Assembly: GCA_954871525.1 (NCBI GenBank)
Contig: OX940872.1
Location: forward strand, 7,339,180-7,403,179
Reading direction: 5' to 3'
DNA: 64,000 nt
Source: Parietaria judaica
Taxonomy: Eukaryota > Streptophyta > Magnoliopsida > Rosales > Urticaceae
Positions 28,691 to 39,111 of the stretch are shown piece after piece. How positions within the stretch are numbered: the stretch's first letter is position 1; the number at the start of each line of letters is the position of its first letter. A program made the translations under genes and the position numbers. The notes under the pieces are model-generated. The model made no database searches and was not told the DNA's origin. It saw only the letters and a program-made list of their open reading frames with translations.

Positions 28691-30731
28691 ATTTTATACA
28701 ACCTTAAATTTTGAACCAATTTAAAAAATAATGATTTTAGGGCTTATACATTGGAATTTGAATATAACAAGAGTTCTCATGCAAAAATATGCAAAGATTA
28801 AATTGTTGACGAGAAATGCCATAGGAAATGCTATAGCATTTCCTATAGCATTTCTCTATTTGACATTTTTTACAACCTTAAATTTCTAAACAATTGTAAA
28901 AATAATGATTTTAGGGCTTATACGTTGGAATTTGAATATAACAAGAGTTCTCATGCAAAAATATGCAAGGATTAAATTGTTGACGAGAAATGCCATCGGA
29001 AATGCTATAGCATTTCCTATAGCATTTCTTTATTTTACATTGTTTACGACCTAAAATTTCGAACCAATTGAAAAAATATTTATTTTAGGGCTTATACATT
29101 GGAATTTGAATATAACAAGAGTTCTCAAGCAAAAATATGCAAGGATTAAATTGTTGACGAGAAATGCCATAGGAAATGCTATAGAATTTCCTATATCATT
29201 TCTTTATTTTACATTTTTTACAACCTTAAATTTCGAACCAATTGAAAAAATAATGATTTTAGGGCTTATACATCGGAATTTGAATATAGCAAGAGTTCTC
29301 ATGCAAAAATATGCAAGGATTAAATTGTTGACGAGAAATGCCATTGGAAATGCTATAGCATTTCCTATAGCATTTCTTTATTTGACATTTTTTACAACCT
29401 TAAATTTCGAAACAATTGAAAAAATAATGATTTTAGGGCTTATACATTGGAATTTGAATATAACGAGAGTTCTCATGCAAAAATATGCAAGGATTAAATT
29501 GTTGACGAGAAATGCCATCGGAAATGCTATAGCATTTCCTATAGCATTTCTTTATTTTACATTGTTTACGACCTAAAATTTCGAACCAATTGAAAAAATA
29601 ATGATTTTAGGGCTTATACATTGGACTTTGAATATAACAAGAGTTCTCATGCAAAAATATGCAAGGATTAAATAGTTGACGAGAAATGCCATCGGAAATG
29701 CTATAGCATTTCTTTATTTTACATTGTTTACGACCTAAAATTTCGAACCAATTGAAAAAATAATGATTTTAGGGCTTATACATTGGAATTTGAATATAAC
29801 AAGAGTTCTCATGCAAAAATATGCAAGGATTAAATTGTTGACGAGAAATGTCATAGGAAAGGCTATAGAAATTCCGATAGAATTTCTTTATTTTACATTT
29901 TTTACAACCTTAAATTTCGAACCAATTGAAAAAATAATGATTTTAGGGCTTATACATTGGAATTTGAATATAACAAGAGTTCTCATACAAAAATATGCAA
30001 GGATTAAATTGTTGACGAGAAATGTCATAGGAAATGCTATAGAATTTCCGATAGAATTTCTTTATTTTACATTTTTTACAACCTTAAATTTCGAATCAAT
30101 TGAAAAAATAATGATTTTAGGGCTTATGCATTGGAATTTGAATATAACAAGAGTTCTCATGCAAAAATATGTAAGGATTAAATTGTTGACGAGAAATGCC
30201 ATAGGAAATGCTATAACATTTCCTATAGCATTTCTTTATTTGACATTTTTTACAACCTTAAATTTTGAAGCAATTGAAAAAATAATGATTTTAAGGCTTA
30301 TACATTGAAATTTGAATATAACAAGAGTTCTCATGCAAAAATATGCAAGGATTAAATTGTTGACGAGAAATGCCATCAGAAATGCTATAGCATTTCCTAT
30401 AGCATTTCTTTATTTTACATTGTTTACGACCTAAAATTTCGAACCAATTTAAAAAATAATGTTTTTAGGGCTTATACATTGGAATTTTAATATAACAAGA
30501 GTTATCATGCAAAAATATGCAAGGATTAAATTGTTGACGAGAAATGCCATCGGAAATGCTATAGCATTTCCTATAGCATTTCTTTATTTTACATTGTTTA
30601 CGACCTAAAATTTGGAACCAATTGAAAAAATAATGATTTTAGGGCTTATACATTGGAATTTGAATATAACAAGAGTTCTCATGCAAAAATATGCAAGGAT
30701 TAAATTGTTGACGAGAAATGCCATCGGAAAT

Positions 30732-32140
30732 GCTAGCATTTCTTTATTTTACATTGTTTACGACCTAAAATTTCGAACCAATTGAAAAAATAATGATTTT
30801 AGGGCTCATACATTGGAATTTGAATATAACAAGAGTTCTCATGCAAAAATATGCAAGGATTAAATTGTTGACGAGAAATGCCACAGGAAAGGCTATAGAA
30901 TTTCGGATAGAATTTCTTTATTTTACATTTTTTACAACCTTAAATTTCGAACCAATTGAAAAAAATAATGATTTTAGGGCTTATACATTGGAATTTGAAT
31001 ATAACAAGAGTACTCATGCAAAAATATGCAAGGATTAAATTGTTGACGAGAAATGCCATAGGAAATGCTATAGAATTTCCGATAGAATTTCTTTATTTTA
31101 CATTTTGTACAACCTTAAATTTTGAACCAATTGAAAAAATAATGATTTTAGGGCTTATAAATTGGAATTTGAATATAACAAGAGTTCTCATGCAAAAATA
31201 TGCAAGGATTAAATTGTTGACGAGAAATGCCATAGGAAATGCTATAGCATTTCCTATAGCATTTCTTTATTTTACATTTTTTACAACCATAAATTTCAAA
31301 CCAATTGAAAAAATAATGTTTTTAAAGCTTATACATTGGAATTTGAATATAACAAGAGTTCTCATGCAAAAATATGCAAGGATTAAATTGTTGACGAGAA
31401 ATGCCATCGGAAATGCTAGCATTTCTTTATTTTACATTGTTTACGACCTAAAATTTCGAACCAATTGAAAAAATAATGATTTTAGGGCTCATACATTGGA
31501 ATTTGAATATAACAAGAGTTCTCATGCAAAAATATGCAAGGATTAAATTGTTGACGAGAAATGCCACAGGAAAGGCTATAGAATTTCGGATAGAATTTCT
31601 TTATTTTACATTTTTTACAACCTTAAATTTCGAACCAATTGAAAAAAATAATGATTTTAGGGCTTATACATTGGAATTTGAATATAACAAGAGTTCTCAT
31701 GCAAAAATATGCAAGGATTAAATTGTTGACGAGAAATGCCATAGGAAATGCTATAGAATTTCCGATAGAATTTCTTTATTTTACATTTTGTACAACCTTA
31801 AATTTTGAACCAATTGAAAAAATAATGATTTTAGGGCTTATAAATTGGAATTTGAATATAACAAGAGTTCTCATGCAAAAATATGCAAGGATTAAATTGT
31901 TGACGAGAAATGCCATAGGAAATGCTATAGCATTTCCTATAGCATTTCTTTATTTTACATTTTTTACAACCATAAATTTCAAACCAATTGAAAAAATAAT
32001 GTTTTTAAAGCTTATACATTGGAATTTAAATATAACAAGACTTCTCATGCAAAAATATGCAAGGATTATATTGTTGACGAGAAATGCCATAGGAAATGCT
32101 AGCATTTCTTTATTTTACATTGTTTACGACCTAAAATTCA
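30732..32140 (+). repeat. Higher-order repeat, 683-bp unit, two copies
   Basis: GCTAGCATTTCTTTATTTTA is found at 30732, 31415 and 32098, spaced exactly 683 bp. Units 30732-31414 and 31415-32097 share rare variants (GGGCTCATACATTGG, GGAAAGGCTATAGAATTTCG, ACATTTTGTACAACC, TGTTTTTAAAGC) and differ at only a few bases. The third copy breaks off after about 40 bases. Confidence 0.87.
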
Positions 32141-32595
32141 AACCAATTGAAAAAATAATGATTTTAGGGCTTATACATTGGAATTTTAATATAACAAGAG
32201 TTCTCATGCAAAAATATGCAAGGATTAAATTGTTGACTAGAAATGCCACACGAAATGCTATAGCATTTCCTATAGCATTTCTTTATTTTACATTTTTTAC
32301 AACCTTAAATTTCGAACCAATTGAAAAAATAATGATTTTAGGGCTTATACATTGGAATTTGAATATAACAAGAGTTCTCATGCAAAAATATGCTAGGATT
32401 AAATTGTTGACGAGAAATGCCATAGGAAAGGCTATAGAATTTCGGATTGAATTTCTTTATTTTACATTTTTTACAACCTTAAATTTCGAACCAATTGAAA
32501 AAAATAATGATTTTAGGGCTTATACATTGGAATTTGAATATAACAAGAGTTCTCATGCAAAAATATGCAAGGATTAAATTGTTGATGAGAAATGC

Positions 32596-33108
32596 CAGGG
32601 TTTTTGGAGAGCGTCAAAAACTTTCAATGCCAAAAATAACCCAATATGTAATAAAACAACCCAAATAAAGGTCTAGCAACTGAAATTATATAATGAACGC
32701 ATCGTATTTTCTCTCGTAAGAAAACCAATTTTTAACACTTTTCGGTAATTATTTTAACCCGTTAAATGCTTCGTTTAGAAAATACGAGATAGTGCTACGC
32801 GATTTAGGTATTAAAATAAGTAAATGTGGTATAAATACACATTACTAAGAATTTTGAAGTACATTTTTTGTTTAAAATATCGTTTAATTAGGGTTGTTTT
32901 GTTTAAAATGGGAAAAAGACTCAATTTTTTTAGAGCACGCAATTATTGGTGAAACAGGGTTTTTGGAGAGCGTCATAAACTTTCAATGCCAAAAATAACC
33001 CAATTTGTAATAATACAACCCAAATAAAGGTCTAGTATTTTAAATTTCATCATGAACGCATCGTATTTGCTCTCGTAAATAAACCAATTTTTAACACTTT
33101 TCGGTAAT
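32596..33108. repeat. Patch of a second repeat family, two 153-bp direct repeats
   Basis: Sequence unrelated to the 174-bp satellite. A block beginning CAGGGTTTTTGGAGAGCGTC and ending ACACTTTTCGGTAAT occurs at 32596-32748 and again at 32955-33108, separated by 206 bp of single-copy sequence; repeat spacing is 359-360 bp. Satellite stops at phase about 106 on the left and resumes at about 35 on the right, and there is no target duplication, so this is not a simple insertion. It may be 1.4 monomers of a roughly 360-bp satellite, or a fragment of a small element with terminal direct repeats; the TG...CA ends expected of an LTR-type miniature element are absent. No coding potential seen. Confidence 0.75.
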
Positions 33109-33806
33109 CATTGGAATTTGAATATAACAAGAGTTCTCATGCAAAAATATGCAAGGATTAAATTGTTGACGAGAAATTCCATAGGAAATGCTATAGAATT
33201 TCCTATAACATTTTTTTATTTTACATTGTCTACAACCTAAAATTTCGAACCAATTGAAAAAATAATGATTTTAGGGCTTATACATTGGAATTTTAATATT
33301 ACAAGCGTTCTCATGCAAAAGTATGCAAGGATTAAATTGTTGACGAGAAATGCCATAGGAAATGCTACAACATGTCCCATTGCATTTCTCTATTTTACAT
33401 TGTTTACGACCTAAATTTTTGAACCAATTGAAAAAATAATGATTTTAGGGCTTATACATTGGAATTTGAATATAACAAGAGTTCTCATGCAAAAATATGC
33501 AAGGATTAAATTTTTGACGAGAAATGCCATAGGAAATGCTATAGCATTTCCTATAGAATTTCTTTATTTTACATTGTTTACGAGCTAAAACTTCGAACCA
33601 ATTGAAAAAATAATTATTTTAGGTCTTCTACATTGGAATTTGAATATAACAAAAGTTCTCATGCAAAATATGCAAGGATTAAATAGTAGACGAGAAATGC
33701 CATAGGAAATGCTATAGCATTTATTATAGCATTGTTTACATTATACATTATTTACGACCTAAAATTTTAAACAAATTGAAAAAATAATGATTTTAGGGCT
33801 TATACA
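33109..33806 (+). repeat. 174-bp satellite, short block left of the copia element
   Basis: About four monomers, already of the right-hand type: one carries the ATTGTTTACATTATACATTA variant seen otherwise only after 44 kb. Shared rare variants (CAAAAGTATGC at 33316 and 45132, GTCTACAACC against CTCTACAACC, AACTTCGAACC) show that this block is a diverged copy of about 45000-45640. Without the element the spacing would be about 1.53 kb. Confidence 0.9.
33802..33806. repeat. Target-site duplication ATACA, left of copia
   Basis: ATACA occurs here and at 44085-44089. With one copy removed the satellite reads through GGCTTATACATTGG without a phase change. Confidence 0.93.
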
Positions 33807-35418
33807 TGTTGGACATATGTGTCCTTAAACAAGATATTTATCCATTTGTAAAAGATTATGACAAGTCGTTGAATAAAGATGGTACTTATTATGTTAATCT
33901 TATTATAGTTTCTGTAGAGTAAAATAGAATGTTTGATTCCTTAGTTCATAAAGGATGCAATTATGTTATTATTATCACAACAGAGTCATGTGAGGAAGAA
34001 TTAATAAATATAATAAATGAACTTAAAATGTCCGAGACCTGATTAACTGGGTGGGAGCCCATTAATCGGTAAGGTTATTAATGTGACTGAAGTGACAATC
34101 CTATTCTTGATTTTGTGTGTGTCAATACTCACTAGAAGTGCATTAAGTATGAAGCGTCTTCATACTGGACTGGACCTGACTTAAACTCAAGAAGTTGTTA
34201 TATAAGACCGTCACTAACAACTTGTAGTTGAGTCGCAAAATGATGATCAAATGGATATTAGTTCTAAGTAATGAGTGGTCATGAGTCCGAGCTGCTGGCT
34301 TGATTGTTCTTTGATTTAACCGTTAAAGAACACAAGATATTACCGCTGTTCCCAACACTATTATTTTGGGAACATGATAGTCAGTAGTAAGGATTGCTTG
34401 ATCATAGACATGGGCATCACACAACTCTCTTTAGAGTCATGATGATTCCCTTGGTTGTCAGTGGTGAGAAGTGAGAGGTACCCGTGCGCAACTTATGAAT
34501 CGAAACCATAAGTGGGTTACTCATAATGATACTGGCTGAGTCAAGGATGAAAATGCATTGAGGGGCATTACGGTACAAACCGCCTGCTCATGTGTGGGTC
34601 ATCAAGTGAAAGAACAATAATCGGTATTTGATTGAATCTAATGGACACCCTGCTGTATATATGGGAATAATATATACCGTATCACTAAAGATTGCAGCCT
34701 CGGGTCTATAGTGAAATCACTTCGAGGTTTGACGAACACCTAGCAGTTCGTTGGAGCTTAAGTGATACGGGTCCATGGTCCCCAGGATAGCTCCGTAACG
34801 GATGATACGTACGTGATTAAAATACATTCTTGATAATTTTTAATCATTTGACTCGACTTATAAAACTGACAAGTCTGTGTCAGACGTCAGATAGTTTTAT
34901 GATAGCGTGGCAAAAGTATCATATTTTGGTACACGAAAGTAACTGATAAAAAGAAAGTTTGAATTTAGATTTTATAACAGCACCATGTTTTTCTAAATTA
35001 AATTCTAAGCAACTTTGCTTTTTGAACCATGTCATTCTCACTTACGGTTTGTGATTTATGAGTTTTTTAAGTTTATGACTCGGTTCGATAAACTATGAAA
35101 TTAAATCACATGTTACGAATTTAAATGATGGTATTGCACCATGAAATTTGATGTGTGATAAAGAGATCAGGCTTTATTAATATAATTTAATTATTTGGAT
35201 TTAATTATTAATATCTTATTAATAATTAATTAATAATTAAAGGATTTATATTAATAAATAAATAATATATTTATATATTATTTTATGTGTCTATTCGAAT
35301 TAGGGTTTGGAGATAACAAACCCTTGTTGAATTCGAATCACTGAATTGAAGATTTTATTTTTGCGGCATAAGTACTTGAAATTTGGTATCTTGGCAAAAA
35401 CCCTAAAATCAATTTAAT

Positions 35419-35920
35419 CCATTGGATCGGTTATGATTTAGTATCAACCTTTGGATTGAGATAATTGATTTGAACCCTAATGTAATTCGAAATTGAAACT
35501 TGGTGACCAAGTTTAGGTATTTCGAATTTTCTTAATTAATTCTGTCCGTTGGATCGGTTTTGAGATTTTATCTTTAAACTGTCGGATTAGAAATTAATTA
35601 ATATTATACATATGATATTAAAATTCGAATAAATTTGAGATAAGAGTTCGAATTAGGGTTTTGTAAAACCCTAGGGTATTTGACTTTATCCCTAATTGAT
35701 TTGATCCATTGGATTGGTTTAATATTTAATTCTAACCATTGGATCTAGATAATCATTAACAAATTCGAATTTAAATATATGTATATAATATAATTCGAAT
35801 AAATATAATATGATGATAAGATTAAATGTTTTAATCTTATCTTGTATTATTTAATTAATTAAATCCCTGATTAATTATATCCATTGGATCTAGATGAGAT
35901 TAAATCTGGATCATTGGATT
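35419..35920 (+). promoter_or_regulatory. Cluster of CCATTGGAT boxes in U3
   Basis: CC(A/G)TTGGAT or a close form occurs at 35419, 35546, 35706, 35736, 35881 and 35911, several followed by CGGTT or CTAGAT. ATTGG is the reverse of a CCAAT box. Six copies within 500 bp upstream of the TATA box look like an enhancer array; the binding factor is not known. The cluster is kept in the right LTR. Confidence 0.55.
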
Positions 35921-35997
35921 GAAATAATTATTTATATTTAATTAAAAGAATTCAAATATTGGGAGGGAAAATCTCCAAATCGGTTACAGCTTGAGCC

Positions 35998-36005
35998 TAT
36001 AAATA
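35998..36005 (+). promoter_or_regulatory. TATA box of the left LTR
   Basis: TATAAATA within GCCTATAAATAGGAAG, followed after about 50 bases by a CT-rich leader, a usual plant LTR promoter layout. The matching site in the right LTR (43511) reads TATAACTA, which may weaken it. Confidence 0.7.
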
Positions 36006-36571
36006 GGAAGCTCATTCTACACATTACACACACCTCTCCCCAGAGCAAAAACTCGAGCTCTCCCTCTCTCTCTAGGGTCTGCGAGTTTTCTGCTTCTGAT
36101 CTCTATTCTGGTTCGGCTTAGGAGATATTTTTTTCCGGTAGCTTTAAAAGAACCGTCAGTTAAATTTTGCGACGGAGTCCTGCCAGCGAAGCCCACGCTT
36201 TGGTAGCGAGGAATCCAGGAGAATATCCCGGAAGATCACGGGTTTCCCTCAGCACCGGCGGAGCCCTGCCCAAGTCAGAACGCGCAGCCGGAATCATCAG
36301 TTGAGGTACGGCCTTATGCATTGGGTAAACAAATGCAACCATTTACTGCTTTCTATTTATTTCCCGTTCGACTAGATTATTAATAATTAATATGAAAATA
36401 TTAGATTCAAAATATTTATCAGATCTCGTTTTTTGTTGTTACCCGATATCCGTGTCGTCGGTCCGATAACAAGATTTCCGCTTTAAAATGAATTTTTAAA
36501 TGTTACCGGGATGGCGCGGAGGCTATTATCGTGGTAAGGAAGTCGACTTGATACCTTCGATTTCCATCAAA

Positions 36572-36583
36572 TGGTATCAGAGC
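36572..36583 (+). other. Primer-binding site, initiator-Met tRNA type
   Basis: TGGTATCAGAGC begins two bases after the LTR end. This is the standard plant copia sequence complementary to the 3' end of initiator methionine tRNA and marks the start of minus-strand DNA synthesis. Confidence 0.95.
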
Positions 36584-36737
36584 CAAGGTTCAAGGATAAA
36601 TAATTTCGAAATTTAATTTAAAGGTTTAAAGAAAGAATTATTTGATGAATAAATTAATAATAAAAATTTAAATTTATTTCTAGATATTTTATTTTTTAAT
36701 TTAAAATTAGATTATTTCCCGACCTGATAAATCGTGA

Positions 36738-37075
36738 CAGGAAAATTGGGCGGGCTGCTAGGCGCAGCCCAGCCCATGGCAAGAGGGGACTAGGGGCTGC
36801 CGCTGCAGCCCCAGGGTCAAAACCATTAGTGCCACGGGCCAGGCCCGTGGCAAAGCCCACGCCAGGGCAAGGCCCAGGGCGAAACCCTTGCAGGTTGCCC
36901 TGGCGAGCAGCGCGTGGGCCTCGCGGACTGGCCTGCGGCCCACGCTGCCTTGCAGCGGAATGGGCCTGCGGGCCCAGCGCGAAGTGGGCGTTGCCCTAGC
37001 CTCCTGGCAAACTGGGTGTGGCTTCTCCTAGGGACGTGGGCCTAAGCTTAGGCCCGGAGGGCCCACGTACATAAT
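36738..37075. other. GC-rich island in the copia leader
   Basis: A sharply bounded block of about 340 bp, far richer in G and C than the surrounding leader. It is packed with GGCCCA/TGGGCC-like words, for example GGGCCTGCGGGCCC and GGCCCGGAGGGCCC. Such words are plant promoter 'site II' (TCP-binding) motifs, but they may simply reflect a structured RNA region or captured host DNA. A 61-codon minus-strand frame (36758-36943) is attributed to base composition. Confidence 0.7.
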
Positions 37076-37747
37076 TTTAACTATGGGTCGGAATTTATTC
37101 CGACCCGGTTCCCTAGGAATAATTAAATATTAATTATAATTGAAATTAAACAATTATGAATTAATAAAATATGGATGGTATTTATGAATAAATAACATTG
37201 ACTTATTTTAAATAATTCATAAAATTAAATATGGATATTATTTAGTGAATAAATAATATTGTCATATTTAATAATAAAATATGGATGATAATTCTTAGGA
37301 ATAATATCATTGACTTATTTTAAAATTTCATAAATAATTAATTGAAAGCCATGGTATAAATTAATGATTATTCTTAATCGAAAAAATCTCAATCATACAA
37401 TCTTATCTGAGGAAGAGGGATTCAAAAGTGGGGCCGGTTCACCCTCCACTTCTGGGTGACTGGTTAGGACCCCTCCCATCTACCTGGAGAAAGTATGATT
37501 GACCTAACACTACCGATAAAATAATGAACACTATAATCACTGAGGCCTTATATATAATTACGTGTAGTAATTAATAAAGCCAAAATATAAACTTTTAATG
37601 TGTCATTAAAGGAAAGTTTATAATAAGTTTTAATTAACTTATGTTAAAGTTAGAAACGTTAATTTATCAAAAACAATGGCAAGTATAGAATTAATGATAA
37701 AAGGTCTCCATTATTACTGTCGCAAGGTCTGCTGACCACACCGCCTC

Positions 37748-38107
37748 GAGTCACCCTAGAGTGACCACTCCTCTTAAGGAAAGGTGTGCTTGTGGAAGGT
37801 TTGGCACCGTGATAGTTTCAAAAGAATATGGGGACGGAGGAATCTTGGAAATGGACCGTGAGTCACCTTAGAATGACCATTCCTTAAGGACGACGTTTCC
37901 AAGAGGATTCCGAGAACCGAAAATAATGGGTTAAGCTTGCACGGAAGTTGGTACTTCCCGACCGTCTATGATGATAGTTAATAATCATAAAGAACTATGG
38001 TGGTTCTTAATTTTAGAATTAATTAAGTTTATGACTAAAACATAGTTTAACCAAACTACACAGTTGATACCGCGAGTCCCCTTAGAGTGACCACGCCTTA
38101 AGGACGG
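37748..38107 (+). repeat. Threefold spaced motif in the leader
   Basis: GAGTC(A/C)CC(C/T)TAGA(G/A)TGACCA followed by CTTAAGGA occurs at 37748, 37860 and 38074. Each copy contains the near-inverted pair GTCACC/AGTGAC, so each could form a small hairpin. Such repeats just before gag are plausible packaging elements; this is inference. Confidence 0.65.
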
Positions 38108-38274
38108 CAACGATGTGTACAGTCGGTTGAATTATCATGAAATAGTCAATGGGTTTATTAACGTTTTCCCGAGAGCATGTTTGCATCATGTGACTATTTC
38201 AAACCAACTTAATTACCCAAAACATTCTACCTATAATAAAGTTTAATAAGTTTCTTTTTCAATGCCAGTTTTAA

Positions 38275-39111
38275 ATGTCGAATCCAATTATGTCACTGCT
38301 TTCGAACAATACTCTACATGGAAGTAACTTTCCAAAATGGAAAAGCAACATCAACATTGTTCTTATCAGTGAGAACATTCGTTTTATTCTTATTGATGAG
38401 TGTCCCACTGCACCGGGCACTGGTAGCGCCAGAGGTGTGAAGGAACTCTATGATTCTTGGATACAAGCGAACAATCGTGCTAAGGCATACATGCTGGCTA
38501 GCATGGAAGAATCGCTAAGAATCAAGTTAGAGGTCAAGGACACTGCTTATGAAATCATGGAATCCCTCCAAGGGATGTATGGTAAGCAGTCTGAGCAAGC
38601 TCAACATGAAGCGACTCGTCGTTACATGAATGCCAAAATGAAACCAGGTACGTATGTTCGTGATCATGTCATGAGCATGACGAACTGGTTCAATGAGGCT
38701 GAGCTGCACAGGGCCGAGGTGGATGAGAAATCTCAGATTAGCATTATTCTTAATTCCCTGTCACCTGAGTTTGTTCCATTCACCAGCAATTACATTATGA
38801 ACAAACTGAAATATCGTTTGACACAGTTGATTAATGAATTGCAAACCTTTGAGGACATCTCGGGTCTGATCAAGAAGAAATCCGAACTGAACATTGCGTT
38901 CAAGAAAGGATACTCTTCGAACAACCCGAAGATGAAGAAAAGGTCCAATCCTAAGAAAATGTGGAGAAAGAATTTCCAGCCGAAAATGGGGTGCAAGAAA
39001 GCTGCTGTTAGAGGAAGTTGCTTCCTTTGCAAGGAAGAGGGACATTGGAAAAGAGATTGTCCCAAATTCCAAAATGAAAAGAAAAATGAAACTGGTGAGT
39101 ATCTCACCTGA
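38275..39111 (+). CDS. gag: Gag capsid/nucleocapsid protein of the copia element
   Basis: A 278-residue frame. The start chosen is the first ATG after the leader, in a strong position, and yields the usual copia N-terminus (LHGSNFPKWKSNINIVLISE). Residues about 14-60 match the short N-terminal domain of copia Gag, and 60-195 the UBN2/retrotransposon-gag capsid domain (SWIQANNRAKAYML, LQGMYGKQSEQA, ILNSLSPEF). Residues 217-245 are a lysine-rich patch. A CCHC zinc knuckle follows with C249, C252, H257 and C262 in perfect CX2CX4HX4C spacing, which binds RNA. It forms the cytoplasmic particle that packages element RNA. In an intact relative the frame would continue into protease; here it stops 16 residues after the knuckle. 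A possible intron donor (GTGAGT at 39095) lies just before the stop. No internal break seen, so it could still be made and act in trans. Confidence 0.9.
   Translation: MSNPIMSLLSNNTLHGSNFPKWKSNINIVLISENIRFILIDECPTAPGTGSARGVKELYDSWIQANNRAKAYMLASMEESLRIKLEVKDTAYEIMESLQGMYGKQSEQAQHEATRRYMNAKMKPGTYVRDHVMSMTNWFNEAELHRAEVDEKSQISIILNSLSPEFVPFTSNYIMNKLKYRLTQLINELQTFEDISGLIKKKSELNIAFKKGYSSNNPKMKKRSNPKKMWRKNFQPKMGCKKAAVRGSCFLCKEEGHWKRDCPKFQNEKKNETGEYLT

Larger units (their letters stand above)
22487..32595 (+). repeat. 174-bp satellite array, middle block
   Basis: Same monomer and orientation as the left block, in register across the solo LTR. Most monomers are of the CTTAAATTT type and many carry GACATTTTTTAC or ACATTTTTTAC. 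Frames stay open for up to 384 codons (25020-26174) because monomer length is a multiple of three. Some monomers have ATCGG for ATAGG (27.6-31.4 kb), a local variant. One monomer near 27380 is shortened: TTTTAGG runs straight into AACAAGAG. Confidence 0.96.
33807..36569 (+). repeat. Left LTR of the copia element (2763 bp)
   Basis: Begins TGTTGGACATATGTG and ends GATTTCCATCA. Matches 41326-44084 almost throughout. The first 1.2 kb is moderately AT-rich; 35.2-36.0 kb is very AT-rich with repeated ATTGGAT boxes, followed by TATAAATA and a CT-rich leader (CTCCCTCTCTCTCTAGGG). U3 would run to about 36030, with R and U5 after it; the exact borders are inference. The short minus-strand frame at 36160-36342 lies in the R/U5 part and is not taken as a gene. 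Confidence 0.94.
36584..38274 (+). other. Untranslated leader of the copia element
   Basis: About 1.7 kb with no credible open frame. It holds three unlike parts: a very GC-rich island (36738-37075), a threefold AT-rich repeat with ATGGAT at 37171, 37231 and 37281, and three copies of a GAGTCACC-TAGAGTGACCA-CTTAAGGA motif at about 37748, 37860 and 38074. Long leaders of this kind usually carry packaging and dimerisation signals; which part does so here cannot be told. Confidence 0.75.

Noticed and set aside
32596..33108. Terminal-repeat retrotransposon in miniature
   Set aside because: Two 153-bp direct repeats fit the size, but the ends are not TG...CA, no primer site or polypurine tract is seen, there is no target duplication and satellite phase is broken.
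36160..36342. Minus-strand small frame in both LTRs (also 43669-43857)
   Set aside because: Lies in the R/U5 region, differs in its C-terminus between LTRs through indels, and shows no sign of selection.
36758..36943. 61-codon minus-strand frame in the GC island
   Set aside because: Explained by high G+C with few stop codons; no recognisable domain.
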